Below are positions 1 to 6,935 of a stretch of 8,971 nucleotides of DNA, in pieces. Source of the stretch: an uncultured Clostridia bacterium. GTDB lineage: Bacteria; Bacillota; Clostridia; Lachnospirales; CAMVHY01. Under the pieces are notes generated by a model, which did not search any database, was not told where the DNA came from, and was given only the letters and a program-made list of their open reading frames with translations. The position numbers were made by a program, and so were the translations under genes. Location: positions 1-8,971 of the forward strand of contig CAMVHY010000038.1 of assembly GCA_947167415.1 (NCBI GenBank), written 5' to 3'. The first letter of the stretch is position 1. Every line of letters begins with the position of its first letter.

Positions 1-168
1 ACATGTCTTTTTTTATTAAAAGAACAATAAGGGCAAACGAAATTTTATTTTATCTTAACAAATAAAATATAGAACCAGTTATTCCAACAAAACACAATCA
101 TATTTGTCAGTGTAACTATGATCGAAAATCTTATCAATTGTGTAATATTATTTAAAATACTTCTAATG

Positions 169-196
169 TTGTCATGCTGTCGCTACTCATTATACT
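169..196 (+). promoter_or_regulatory. Promoter-like pair, TTGTCA / TATACT
   Basis: A TTGTCA box at 169-174 and a TATACT box at 191-196 are separated by 16 bp, close to sigma-A consensus. No good gene follows directly: predicted transcription would begin near 203, just before the hydrophobic 24-codon frame and about 210 bp before the 686-aa gene. It could be a distal promoter of that gene, a promoter for a small RNA or peptide, or chance in AT-rich DNA. Confidence 0.35.
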
Positions 197-206
197 AGAA
201 TTTTTG

Positions 207-281
207 ATGTCTTTGTTGCTTATATCTTTCTTCGTTGTATTTCTATGTTATTTTAATTTTATTTTATTTCTTCTCGTGTAG
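207..281 (+). CDS. Possible 24-aa hydrophobic peptide (very tentative)
   Basis: An ATG frame of 24 codons ends in TAG. The product is almost entirely Leu, Ile, Phe and Val with two Ser, one Cys, one Tyr and one Asn, and could span a membrane once. It lies 11 bases after the TATACT box at 191-196, so a transcript from there would be nearly leaderless, and no Shine-Dalgarno sequence precedes the ATG. T-rich DNA readily yields Phe/Leu-rich frames by chance, so this is recorded as a possibility only. If real it would resemble small membrane peptides such as type I toxins, but no antisense partner is evident. Confidence 0.12.
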   Translation: MSLLLISFFVVFLCYFNFILFLLV

Positions 282-349
282 ACGCTAACTAAAATAAAAA
301 AAGTGATATCATCGAATAAAATTTAGGTGATATTTCTATATACATACAT

Positions 350-378
350 TTGGAAATTCAAATAAAATCTTGTATACT
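350..378 (+). promoter_or_regulatory. Promoter of the 686-aa orphan gene, TTGGAA / TATACT
   Basis: TTGGAA at 350-355 and TATACT at 373-378 are separated by exactly 17 bp, and TG lies directly before the -10 box. Expected transcription start is near 385, leaving a leader of about 30 nt before the ATG at 417. Spacing and position make this the best candidate promoter for that gene. Confidence 0.6.
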
Positions 379-416
379 ATTCCTACATAAATAAAAAATA
401 GGATGCGGATGAATAA

Positions 417-2477
417 ATGCAAGAAAATATTGCGATTGAAAATAATTTTGATGAGCTAGATAAATTTATTAACGATCCAAAAAATATTATTGAGTTGGCG
501 AATGAATTGGCGGAATACGATTATAAAGAAAATTTTGAGGGTAAATCTGAAAAAGAAATAGATGATATGTATTTTTATTTTTTGAAAAAAGGTATTTACG
601 GAAAAAAACGCCGGCGTGATAGTGTATGGATAATAGAAGGGAAAAATAGTCATTTTATGGATATTAACGAGTTTGAAGCGGAGTTGAACGATTACGGACA
701 AGATTGTGTCAGTGAATCAGGAAAAAAGATTGATGATGTACACTTTTCTTTTTTAGAAGAAAAATCTAAAGCAACACAAAAAAAACAAGAACCCGATTGT
801 TATTCTGATGAGTACAATTTAACAGTGGAGACAAACAATTACGATTACAAACAAGATTATTTTAGTGAACCCGGAGGAGAAAGGATTAATAATCTATGCC
901 TTTCTTTTTTAGAAGAAAAATCTAAAGCAATACAAAAAAAACAAGAATCCGATTGTTATTCTGACGGGCACGATTGGATTTTTAATAAAGCAATAGATGA
1001 AAGTGCTATTCCTCGAATTGATGTTTTGCGCGGTTACTGTGAAAAAGGTCATAAATTTGAGTGTATGGTCGGAAAAACAATAGACGAAAAAAATTCGATA
1101 ATCACAATGTTAAAACATATGATTATTCTGGATATTTTAGCTTTGAGATACATGAGTTTTGACATCGGAAAAAATAATAATTTAACAATCAAGGAAAAAA
1201 TAGCTGATTATTGTAAAAACGACTTGATGGTTGAGCGCAGAAAGGCTTTTTTAGTTGACAAAACAAAATTTGTTCCAGGAGCAAAGTCGATGTATTCTTC
1301 GTGGTCTGGAATGTTAGTTTTCAATAGGCAAAATAATTATTTAAGTAAGATTGTTTATGGTACACAACAAGTTAATTGTGTACCCTCTTGTCCATACACA
1401 AGCGATCCAATTTTAAGTAATATTTTTGTACGCTATGTTAAATGCCTAATGTATAACTCGATGAACAGAATTGAAAGTGTTGAAAATAACGGATGGACAC
1501 TTGAAGAGAGTATAATGCCTTTCGTTGATAGAGCATTTCAACGGGGATCCTTTGATGATTTTGTAGATATTTTTGTGGATTATTTAAATTCGACGAACGA
1601 ACTGGAAGAATATTTTTTTTACAGTGACAAGGCTTGTAATTTTAAATCATGTTTTTGTAAATCTCTTGATAAATTTAGAACAGTTTGTTCTTATATAATA
1701 AAAAACAATCCAAATGCTTTTGACGAGTTTTATTTAAAAGTTGGTGCCAAAAAATTTATAGAGCAAATGATTTTATTTTTGGATTGTGAAACCATTGTAG
1801 AAATTAAAAATGGTAAAAGAACATATGACCAAGAATATAAAAATATGTTGTCGAATCAATCGGAAATGATAGGCAAGAGATTAGCTGTTATTTTGCGTTG
1901 TTTAAATATAATTGGCTTTGAAAATGCTTTTAGAGAATATTTAAATCAAAATCAAATTGAAGATAAAATTAAAAATGAAATTTTTAAAGCGTGTAAAAAA
2001 TATAAATCCCAATCAAATGACATGCAAAAAAATAATATGGATGCGAACGATTATCGATCCGAATTTGAGAATGAATATTTTTTACCGGATAAATTATTGG
2101 AATATGATGTAAGCGAAAACGAAGTAGCATTACAAATTAAAACTGAAAATAATTTTCAACAAACGCCCGTGCAACAATCTAGCTATATAAATTTTTTTGT
2201 GTATATATTTTCAGGACTGACAATCATTTTCTCTTTATTAATTTTTGTTTATACATATTTTTTTATTGCAGCACTAACTTTTTTAATCTTAAGTGTTATT
2301 TGTTTGATTATCAAGTTTTGCTACGGCAAAAATGAGAATGACATTGATATTAAACCTCAAAAAACTAAAACAAATACCATTCCTTTAAATAAATATATTG
2401 AAAAAAATGAGAACGACTTAAATTTAGAAGATACAAATAAAATTACTTTAACCAGAGATTATCAAGAAAAAAATTAA
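417..2477 (+). CDS. Orphan protein, 686 aa, N-terminal repeats and C-terminal membrane hairpin
   Basis: I do not recognise this protein. TAA sits directly before the ATG, so the frame cannot begin earlier; a weak GGATG-type ribosome site lies at 407-411. Residues 35-167 hold three diverged repeats, starting at D35-Y36, D92-Y93 and D143-Y144, each ending in an I-D/N-D/N plus F-L-E/K-E/K core. Copies 2 and 3 share a nearly identical stretch (S111-D131 and S163-D183). Residues 190-530 look globular, mostly helical and rich in Cys (208, 216, 266, 321, 325, 343, 407, 412, 414, 424), which suits a cytoplasmic location. Two hydrophobic helices at about 591-613 and 615-634 would form a hairpin, followed by a 50-residue Asn/Lys/Asp-rich polar tail. 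There is no signal peptide. It stands alone on the plus strand with its own promoter. It could be a host-interaction or membrane-associated protein, but nothing fixes its function. Confidence 0.85.
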   Translation: MQENIAIENNFDELDKFINDPKNIIELANELAEYDYKENFEGKSEKEIDDMYFYFLKKGIYGKKRRRDSVWIIEGKNSHFMDINEFEAELNDYGQDCVSESGKKIDDVHFSFLEEKSKATQKKQEPDCYSDEYNLTVETNNYDYKQDYFSEPGGERINNLCLSFLEEKSKAIQKKQESDCYSDGHDWIFNKAIDESAIPRIDVLRGYCEKGHKFECMVGKTIDEKNSIITMLKHMIILDILALRYMSFDIGKNNNLTIKEKIADYCKNDLMVERRKAFLVDKTKFVPGAKSMYSSWSGMLVFNRQNNYLSKIVYGTQQVNCVPSCPYTSDPILSNIFVRYVKCLMYNSMNRIESVENNGWTLEESIMPFVDRAFQRGSFDDFVDIFVDYLNSTNELEEYFFYSDKACNFKSCFCKSLDKFRTVCSYIIKNNPNAFDEFYLKVGAKKFIEQMILFLDCETIVEIKNGKRTYDQEYKNMLSNQSEMIGKRLAVILRCLNIIGFENAFREYLNQNQIEDKIKNEIFKACKKYKSQSNDMQKNNMDANDYRSEFENEYFLPDKLLEYDVSENEVALQIKTENNFQQTPVQQSSYINFFVYIFSGLTIIFSLLIFVYTYFFIAALTFLILSVICLIIKFCYGKNENDIDIKPQKTKTNTIPLNKYIEKNENDLNLEDTNKITLTRDYQEKN
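745..965 (+). repeat. Near-identical 64-bp direct repeat inside the orphan gene, 156-bp period
   Basis: Bases 745-808 recur at 901-964 with only two differences seen by eye (775 C versus 931 T, and 792 C versus 948 T). The period of 156 bp is exactly 52 codons, so the reading frame is kept. The homology continues more weakly upstream in the protein (D92 and D143 onwards). This points to a recent in-frame tandem duplication within an older repeat array. Confidence 0.85.
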
Positions 2478-3239
2478 AACATGCACAACAAAAATAAAAA
2501 TTAAAGCATAAAAATCAACTCGTTCAAATTTTATCTTTTTCAAAACTTTTTTTTTATTATTGTCCGGATTATAACAACGTGATTCCATTGCCAAAGCTAA
2601 ATCATCCGCACGCCTAAAAGATAAAATAAAAACGGGAATTAAAACCGATACATAATTTTTTACTTTGGAAAAAATATTTTTGTCGTCAAAATCTATTTGT
2701 CTGGATTTTTGAGCTTTTAATATTAAATCAAATTCATTACTCAAAACAGGAATAAATCTTAGCGCGATATTTAAAATCATTGCTATTTCATTTACGGGCA
2801 AAAAATTTTTTAACGGCATGAAAATATAAATTACTGCTTGACTTAATTTATTAACCGACGTCGTAAACATAATTAATAACGAAAAAAATAATAACGTAAT
2901 AATCCTACACATCATCGTTAAAATTAAATTTAAAGCATAATCAGTTATTCTCACAAAAAAAAATTTTAATACCACATTGCCTTGTCTTATAAAAAAAATA
3001 TTTAATCCGGACGTTAATAAAATCATCGGTAAAACGATTTTTACGTTCCCAAAAAATAATTTAAACGGCACACGCGATAATTTAATTAAAAACAAAATCA
3101 AAAATAAAATTATCATATAGACCCAAAATTTATTTATAAAAAATATTTCAATCGAAAATAAAACTAAAAATAAAAATTTTAATTCGGCACTAATATCATG
3201 AATTACAGATTTTACATTATAAAATTTTCCTACATTCAA
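2448..3239 (-). CDS. ecfT: ECF transporter transmembrane coupling protein EcfT
   Basis: EcfT is the membrane scaffold of energy-coupling-factor importers, joining the ATPase pair to a substrate-binding S component for uptake of vitamins or metal ions. The 263-aa product has the family's usual length, the characteristic N-terminal G-K-F-Y...S-V-I-H-D motif (residues 4-15) and hydrophobic helices at about 20-53, 64-86, 100-127 and 242-261. The cytoplasmic coupling-helix motifs are A-Q-K-S-R-Q (176-181) and A-M-E-S-R-C (217-222), in place of the textbook Ala-Arg-Gly; the arginines that contact the ATPases are kept. The start is TTG, overlapping the TGA of the upstream ATPase by four bases (TTGA), with a well-placed ribosome site. 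Its last 30 bp overlap the end of the convergent 686-aa gene. No S component is adjacent, so the substrate cannot be told. Confidence 0.92.
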   Translation of the reverse strand: MNVGKFYNVKSVIHDISAELKFLFLVLFSIEIFFINKFWVYMIILFLILFLIKLSRVPFKLFFGNVKIVLPMILLTSGLNIFFIRQGNVVLKFFFVRITDYALNLILTMMCRIITLLFFSLLIMFTTSVNKLSQAVIYIFMPLKNFLPVNEIAMILNIALRFIPVLSNEFDLILKAQKSRQIDFDDKNIFSKVKNYVSVLIPVFILSFRRADDLALAMESRCYNPDNNKKKVLKKIKFERVDFYALIFIFVVHVLIFFLIISG

Positions 3240-4030
3240 TTTTCTTTCTCCCTAATTTTTTTTGCAATATACTCAACCAAATCATTAAATAAAATTATAT
3301 TTTCCGGCACAAAAAAATTTTTTTTAACCAATTTTTTTGCCAACTTTTTAGTCCAAGGCAATTCCAAATCAAAATCATTTAAATCAAAAACTTTGTATGT
3401 ATCACCATAAAAAATTATTTTTCCATCGCGCAAAAATACAACTTTATCACAAAACTCACTGATCACATTCATATCATGCGAAACAATTATAACAGTCATA
3501 TTAAACTTTTGTTTAAGATTTTTTATATTCTCCAAAATTTCTTTTTGCGATTTTAAATCAAGACCAACTGTCGGCTCATCTAAAATTAAAATTTCGGGCT
3601 CCAAAACTAAAATTCCAGCTGTAGCAACTTTTCTTTTTTCGCCTCCTGATAATTCAAACGGATTTTTTTTTAAATAACTTTTATCAAGCCCAACCAAATC
3701 CAAAACTTCTAATATCTTTTTTATTTTTTTCTCTGATGCATATTTTCTTATACCAAAACCAATTTCTTCTTCGACTGTCATTTCAAAAATTTGATTTTCT
3801 GCATACTGAAAAACCAAACCAATTTTTTTTTTATCAATAAAAATTTTTCCACTGGTCGGCTTCAATAATTTATTAAAAAGTTGAACAAAGGTACTCTTTC
3901 CTGAACCGCTTTTTCCTATCAAACCAATGATTTTATTTTCATCAATTTCTATATTTATATTATCTAAAGCTTTCTTTTCACAACTCAATCCTTGATTATA
4001 AATATAACTTATGCCTTCAAATTTTATCAT
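3236..4030 (-). CDS. ecfA: ECF transporter ATP-binding protein (EcfA2-like)
   Basis: This is the ABC-type ATPase that powers an ECF importer on the inner membrane face. Visible motifs: Walker A G-K-S-G-S-G-K-S (39-46), Q-loop Gln75, signature L-S-G-G-E (127-131), Walker B I-L-I-L-D-E (147-152) with catalytic Glu152, D-loop G-L-D (156-158) and switch His185. The L-V-F-Q-Y-A-E-N-Q-I-F stretch after the Q-loop and the C-terminal L-P-W-T-K-K-L-A-K-K-L (224-234) favour EcfA2 over EcfA1. Start: AGGAGAT at 4039-4045, nine bases before the ATG. The segment between G61-K-I-F-I-D and the Q-loop strand is only a few residues, whereas family members usually carry around 20 more, which accounts for the short 264-aa length. 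It overlaps ecfT by four bases, one operon. No EcfA1 partner is adjacent: it may be encoded elsewhere, or this protein may work as a homodimer. Confidence 0.92.
   Translation of the reverse strand: MIKFEGISYIYNQGLSCEKKALDNINIEIDENKIIGLIGKSGSGKSTFVQLFNKLLKPTSGKIFIDKKKIGLVFQYAENQIFEMTVEEEIGFGIRKYASEKKIKKILEVLDLVGLDKSYLKKNPFELSGGEKRKVATAGILVLEPEILILDEPTVGLDLKSQKEILENIKNLKQKFNMTVIIVSHDMNVISEFCDKVVFLRDGKIIFYGDTYKVFDLNDFDLELPWTKKLAKKLVKKNFFVPENIILFNDLVEYIAKKIREKEN
3248..3253 (-). promoter_or_regulatory. Ribosome binding site deciding the TTG start of ecfT
   Basis: AGGGAG lies inside the end of the ATPase gene, eight bases before the TTG at 3239. The next in-frame ATG is Met42, which would delete the conserved G-K-F-Y...S-V-I-H region, so TTG is the supported start and translation is probably coupled to ecfA. 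Confidence 0.75.
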
Positions 4031-4160
4031 TCTAGATAATCTCCTATGCTTTTTAACATTTATTTTACTATTTTTTTATTAATTTTTTTTGAGCAATAAA
4101 TTTTTTTGGCAAGTAAAATTTTTTTCTTATTACATAAAAAAGCGGTCTGACAAAAATATC

Positions 4161-5978
4161 TCATTTGATATTGATATAACTATTATTTCCTGTCATATCC
4201 ATCTTAGGTTCTAGTAATTTCTCAGGTACTAGTACTTTATTATCGCGACGGGCATTCATTATTTTTTTTTCTATTCCTGGTAATTTTTTAGATATTTTCT
4301 CAGGGTGACATCTATGATGTGTCCAGTGATTTAGTGCTGAAATTGGATTGTTCTTAGTACGATTCCGATGCGATTCAATAAAAGTTTTTGCTGTCTTGCT
4401 ATTTAACTCATCAATTACCTTACATTCTTTATCAATATAATATTTAAAACTATTAATCCTTTCTTGAAGTGCTTGCATAACTTTCTCCCCACCGGGGCCA
4501 CGATTTATTTTTCCTTCGAGTTTAGCCATCAATTTTTTTATTCCATTCGTATCATTTAATTTGCCTAGTACTTCATTTTTAAGATTACTTGTAATAAACG
4601 GGACTTTTGCTTTAAAAAATTCAAGCAGATTATTTTCATACCACTGATTTGGTGTAAGAGAGCCAACCCAATCGTTATCAATTCCAATAAATTTAAAGCT
4701 AACATTTTGTGTGTTGTCGAAAAATAGATTTTCTGAAGTTCGATCCAGAATCAACCCGATACAATCAACTATTGCTAACTTTAACGCTTCTATTTGTAAA
4801 TCTGGATTACTTGCATCAATTAATTCAACATCATACCAATTGGCCAGCGCTTTTGCCATGCTTTCCTCAATGAAGCTAATATAAGCTGTTTTATCTTTAT
4901 CATCTTTCTCAAAATCGATTTTTCTTGTTGTCGATGCTTTACCGTTGTATAGAAAAACCTTATGACCAATTTTTCCCTTTGCTTCTTCCATTAAACAAAC
5001 AGGTTCTAAATCATTTCCTTTATCTAAAAAACCAATTTCCGTCGGAATTATATTTTCAAAACCAAAATGTTCTGAAATAATTGGCATAGCTAACTGTCTA
5101 AAAATTGGATCGACTATCACCAAATCATTTTCTTTTGCTCCAAAATAATTCCCCATAATTAAATTTTGCTTTTGTCTGTTTGTTAATTTTTTAGCGTTTT
5201 CTTTATCATCTGCGCTTATATGTGGAACTTCTTCGAACACATTCATTTTTTTATAACGATAGTTCTTGCCATCAAATTTAGTTTGACAAACAGAATTAAC
5301 CGTACCTTTCTCTATTATTCCATTTTTTTGTGGAGTAATAATCTTAAACTTAAAAATATCTTTACGATTTAATAGCAACTCATTAACAGAGATATTTTCC
5401 GCTCTAAAATCTTTTGGTGCCAACATATCCATTGTATTATAAAAACATCTTAAAGGTTTAAGCTTATGAAAAAAATTATTAAGAACACCATCCAACTTAT
5501 TATTATCTTGATGATCCGGCAATTGTTTTTTCAAAAAATACAATCTCAATTCACCAAATATAAAAATCAAGAATAACCAGTAATACCATTCTTTTCTAAA
5601 ATCAGTCCAATAATTAATTTTATTTTCGATCGGATTAATATCTTCTCCATTTTTTATGGATAAACCATTTTGAGACCAATTATTTTCACGAAAAACAAAA
5701 GTTTGAAGCGGCTTGAATTTTTCGAACAACTCTTTGTTGATAAAGCAGAGATCTTCGTAAGTTACTGTTTTGTGTTTCTTATGTAGGCATTTATAAAATT
5801 CACTAATTGCACTGATAATTTTATTTTGCGATTCAGATATTCCTTGAAAATTATCAATTAAAACCAAACCACCATCTTCAGATTCTTTAAAAATTTTATT
5901 TTTGCCAACCAAATCATTAAATGGATCTTTATAATAAAAATAATTATTTTTACTGGTATCGATATTAATTTCGTTCAT
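4161..5978 (-). CDS. Kinase-fold protein of unassigned family, 605 aa
   Basis: The protein carries, in order, kinase-fold landmarks: a glycine-loop-like G-T-V-N-S-V (225-230), a strand with candidate ATP-binding Lys243/244 (Y-R-Y-K-K), a segment I-I-P-T-E-I (310-315) then L-M-E-E-A-K-G-K (329-336) where a hinge would fall, a catalytic loop D-R-T-S-E-N (412-417) with the Asp-x4-Asn spacing of true kinases (compare D-L-K-P-E-N), and G-I-D-N-D (432-436) at the DFG position. The DR..N / IDND style is closer to PI3K/PI4K-, HipA- and effector-type kinases than to Hanks Ser/Thr kinases. The substrate cannot be read. Residues 1-215 and 440-605 match nothing I know; 131-147 is hydrophobic and Trp/Phe-rich but contains Glu and Arg, so a membrane span is doubtful. 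There is no signal peptide. GGAG at 5986-5989, seven bases before the ATG, supports the start. It has its own promoter, and the 130 bp between it and ecfA hold no clear terminator. It may be a host-directed effector or a regulator. Confidence 0.8.
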   Translation of the reverse strand: MNEINIDTSKNNYFYYKDPFNDLVGKNKIFKESEDGGLVLIDNFQGISESQNKIISAISEFYKCLHKKHKTVTYEDLCFINKELFEKFKPLQTFVFRENNWSQNGLSIKNGEDINPIENKINYWTDFRKEWYYWLFLIFIFGELRLYFLKKQLPDHQDNNKLDGVLNNFFHKLKPLRCFYNTMDMLAPKDFRAENISVNELLLNRKDIFKFKIITPQKNGIIEKGTVNSVCQTKFDGKNYRYKKMNVFEEVPHISADDKENAKKLTNRQKQNLIMGNYFGAKENDLVIVDPIFRQLAMPIISEHFGFENIIPTEIGFLDKGNDLEPVCLMEEAKGKIGHKVFLYNGKASTTRKIDFEKDDKDKTAYISFIEESMAKALANWYDVELIDASNPDLQIEALKLAIVDCIGLILDRTSENLFFDNTQNVSFKFIGIDNDWVGSLTPNQWYENNLLEFFKAKVPFITSNLKNEVLGKLNDTNGIKKLMAKLEGKINRGPGGEKVMQALQERINSFKYYIDKECKVIDELNSKTAKTFIESHRNRTKNNPISALNHWTHHRCHPEKISKKLPGIEKKIMNARRDNKVLVPEKLLEPKMDMTGNNSYINIK

Positions 5979-6018
5979 TTTTTTACTCCATAAATAAATT
6001 TTTCTTCTACAATATAAT

Positions 6019-6045
6019 ATTATAACATATTTTTTTATTTGTCAA
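6019..6045 (-). promoter_or_regulatory. Strong promoter of the kinase-fold gene, TTGACA / TATAAT
   Basis: On the minus strand a perfect TTGACA (6045-6040) is followed 15 bp later by a perfect TATAAT (6024-6019), itself preceded by TG plus one base, an extended -10. The spacer is two bases short of ideal; TAATAT at 6022-6017 would give 17 bp. Transcription should start near 6012, about 34 nt before the ATG. This is the most consensus-like promoter in the window. Confidence 0.7.
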
Positions 6046-6187
6046 GAAATAAAATATTTTTGTTCATCGAAAAACAATTAAATCAAGAAATTTAACTCCA
6101 ATACAAACAATTTTTCTCATTTTGTTGAAATAACAGATTTTTTTTGCTTTCACCAGCCAAAATTATTCTTATACAAAACTTTTTTGT

Positions 6188-6844
6188 CTAATTGATTATT
6201 CGATAATGTCCGATTATATCTTTTCTGCGTTCCAAAATATTTTCTTCATATCGAAATTGCCACGGACAATGATGAATAACATATGGAATTCCATTTTTAT
6301 TCCTTCTATCCGAAATAATAGCAATATGATTTTTAAATATTACAATGTCACCGCCCTGCCAATCCATAAATTTTTTAATATCATTCGATAATTTTATTGC
6401 CGTATGATCAAAATATATTTTTAAATTTCTTACTCGCCGAAAATCTATATTTATATCCGGAGTTTTAATGTTATAATCATCAGGATTTTTTTTAATGTCT
6501 TGATTTACTAAATACATAAGATCATATCCAGCATTTTTTAAAGCATTTGCAACAACATCTGTACACACACCGTATTTATCATTTGAATATCCAGTTTGAT
6601 AATATTTGCTTTTATATTTTGGCTTTGTCGCAATATATTTTAATGCTCCATCAATAATATTTTTTTGCGTAACAGATAAGTTATCATCTAATGATTTTTT
6701 TGTTTTTGAACGATAACAATCCGGCAATCTTTTTGTAGATGGATTTTGATATTTAAATATTATCCATGAAAATAAACTGGCTAAAAAAAATAAAATCATC
6801 CAAAACAAAAATTTATTAGACCGGGTTTTTGATTCTCCTGGCAT
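6188..6844 (-). CDS. DUF1287 family protein, membrane-anchored, predicted NlpC/P60-like hydrolase
   Basis: After a short positive N-terminus, one hydrophobic helix (residues 12-30) is followed by a linker and then a DUF1287 domain from about 55 to 218. The family hallmarks are present: Y-G-V-C-T-D-V-V (91-98) with candidate nucleophile Cys94, N-A-G-Y-D-L (104-109), P-D-I-N-I-D-F-R-R-V-R-N-L (129-141), G-G-D-I-V (164-168), H-I-A-I-I-S-D (173-179) with His173, V-I-H-H (189-192), and the closing I-G-H-Y-R (211-215). These fit a papain/NlpC-P60-like cysteine hydrolase fold; the true reaction of DUF1287 proteins is not established as far as I know. The helix lacks an obvious cleavage or lipobox site, so it is probably a signal anchor with the domain outside the membrane. 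I chose the ATG at 6844, preceded by GGTGA eight bases upstream; GTG codons at 6859/6856 would add five residues. It is monocistronic, after the nifU terminator. Confidence 0.85.
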   Translation of the reverse strand: MPGESKTRSNKFLFWMILFFLASLFSWIIFKYQNPSTKRLPDCYRSKTKKSLDDNLSVTQKNIIDGALKYIATKPKYKSKYYQTGYSNDKYGVCTDVVANALKNAGYDLMYLVNQDIKKNPDDYNIKTPDINIDFRRVRNLKIYFDHTAIKLSNDIKKFMDWQGGDIVIFKNHIAIISDRRNKNGIPYVIHHCPWQFRYEENILERRKDIIGHYRIIN

Positions 6845-6878
6845 ATAAACTATCACCACATAAATTCTTTTAAATTTA

Positions 6879-6884
6879 ATTATA
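6879..6884 (-). promoter_or_regulatory. Possible -10 box for the DUF1287 gene
   Basis: A TATAAT hexamer lies on the minus strand between the nifU terminator and the DUF1287 start codon, about 35 bp upstream of the ATG. The -35 position (around 6902-6907, TTATTT) is poor, so the call rests on location and the perfect -10 only. A promoter is expected somewhere here because the upstream operon is terminated. Confidence 0.35.
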
Positions 6885-6935
6885 AAATAATCACGGAATC
6901 TAAATAAAACTTACATAATCAAAACAGAGATTATA

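Larger units (their letters stand above)
1..416. other. AT-rich intergenic region before the 686-aa orphan gene
   Basis: No convincing gene is seen on either strand. Its contents are a 20-codon open frame ending in TAA at 63-65 (possibly the tail of a gene entering from the left, or chance), a weak inverted repeat (ATCATA at 97-102, TATGAT at 117-122, 14-base loop), a promoter-like pair at 169-196, a 24-codon hydrophobic frame at 207-281, and the better promoter for the downstream gene at 350-378. No tRNA, rRNA or recognisable riboswitch was found. The region could be decayed coding sequence, but no frame shows a recognisable remnant. Confidence 0.6.

Noticed and set aside
3..65. Twenty-codon frame at the left edge
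   Set aside because: Too short to judge; may be the end of a gene from outside the window, but no family signature is visible.
97..122. Inverted repeat ATCATA / TATGAT with 14-base loop
   Set aside because: Six A-T-rich pairs with a long loop and no T tract; expected by chance in such AT-rich DNA.
456..701. Minus-strand 81-codon open frame inside the 686-aa gene
   Set aside because: Phe/Ile-rich antisense shadow of an AT-rich coding region, no ribosome site and no family resemblance.
3198..3410. Plus-strand 70-codon frame across the ecfT/ecfA junction
   Set aside because: Antisense to two well-supported genes with conserved motifs; composition is what reversed Lys-rich codons give.
4031..4160. 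Search for a terminator or small gene between the kinase-fold gene and ecfA
   Set aside because: Only T/A-rich runs; no stable stem and no coding frame, so transcription may read through into ecfA.
6173..6187. ACAAAA / TTTTGT hairpin just after the DUF1287 stop
   Set aside because: Stem is almost all A-T with a three-base loop and no clean T run on the minus strand, so it is not a convincing terminator.
6206..6391. Plus-strand 61-codon frame opposite the DUF1287 gene
   Set aside because: Antisense shadow of conserved DUF1287 coding sequence with no independent support.
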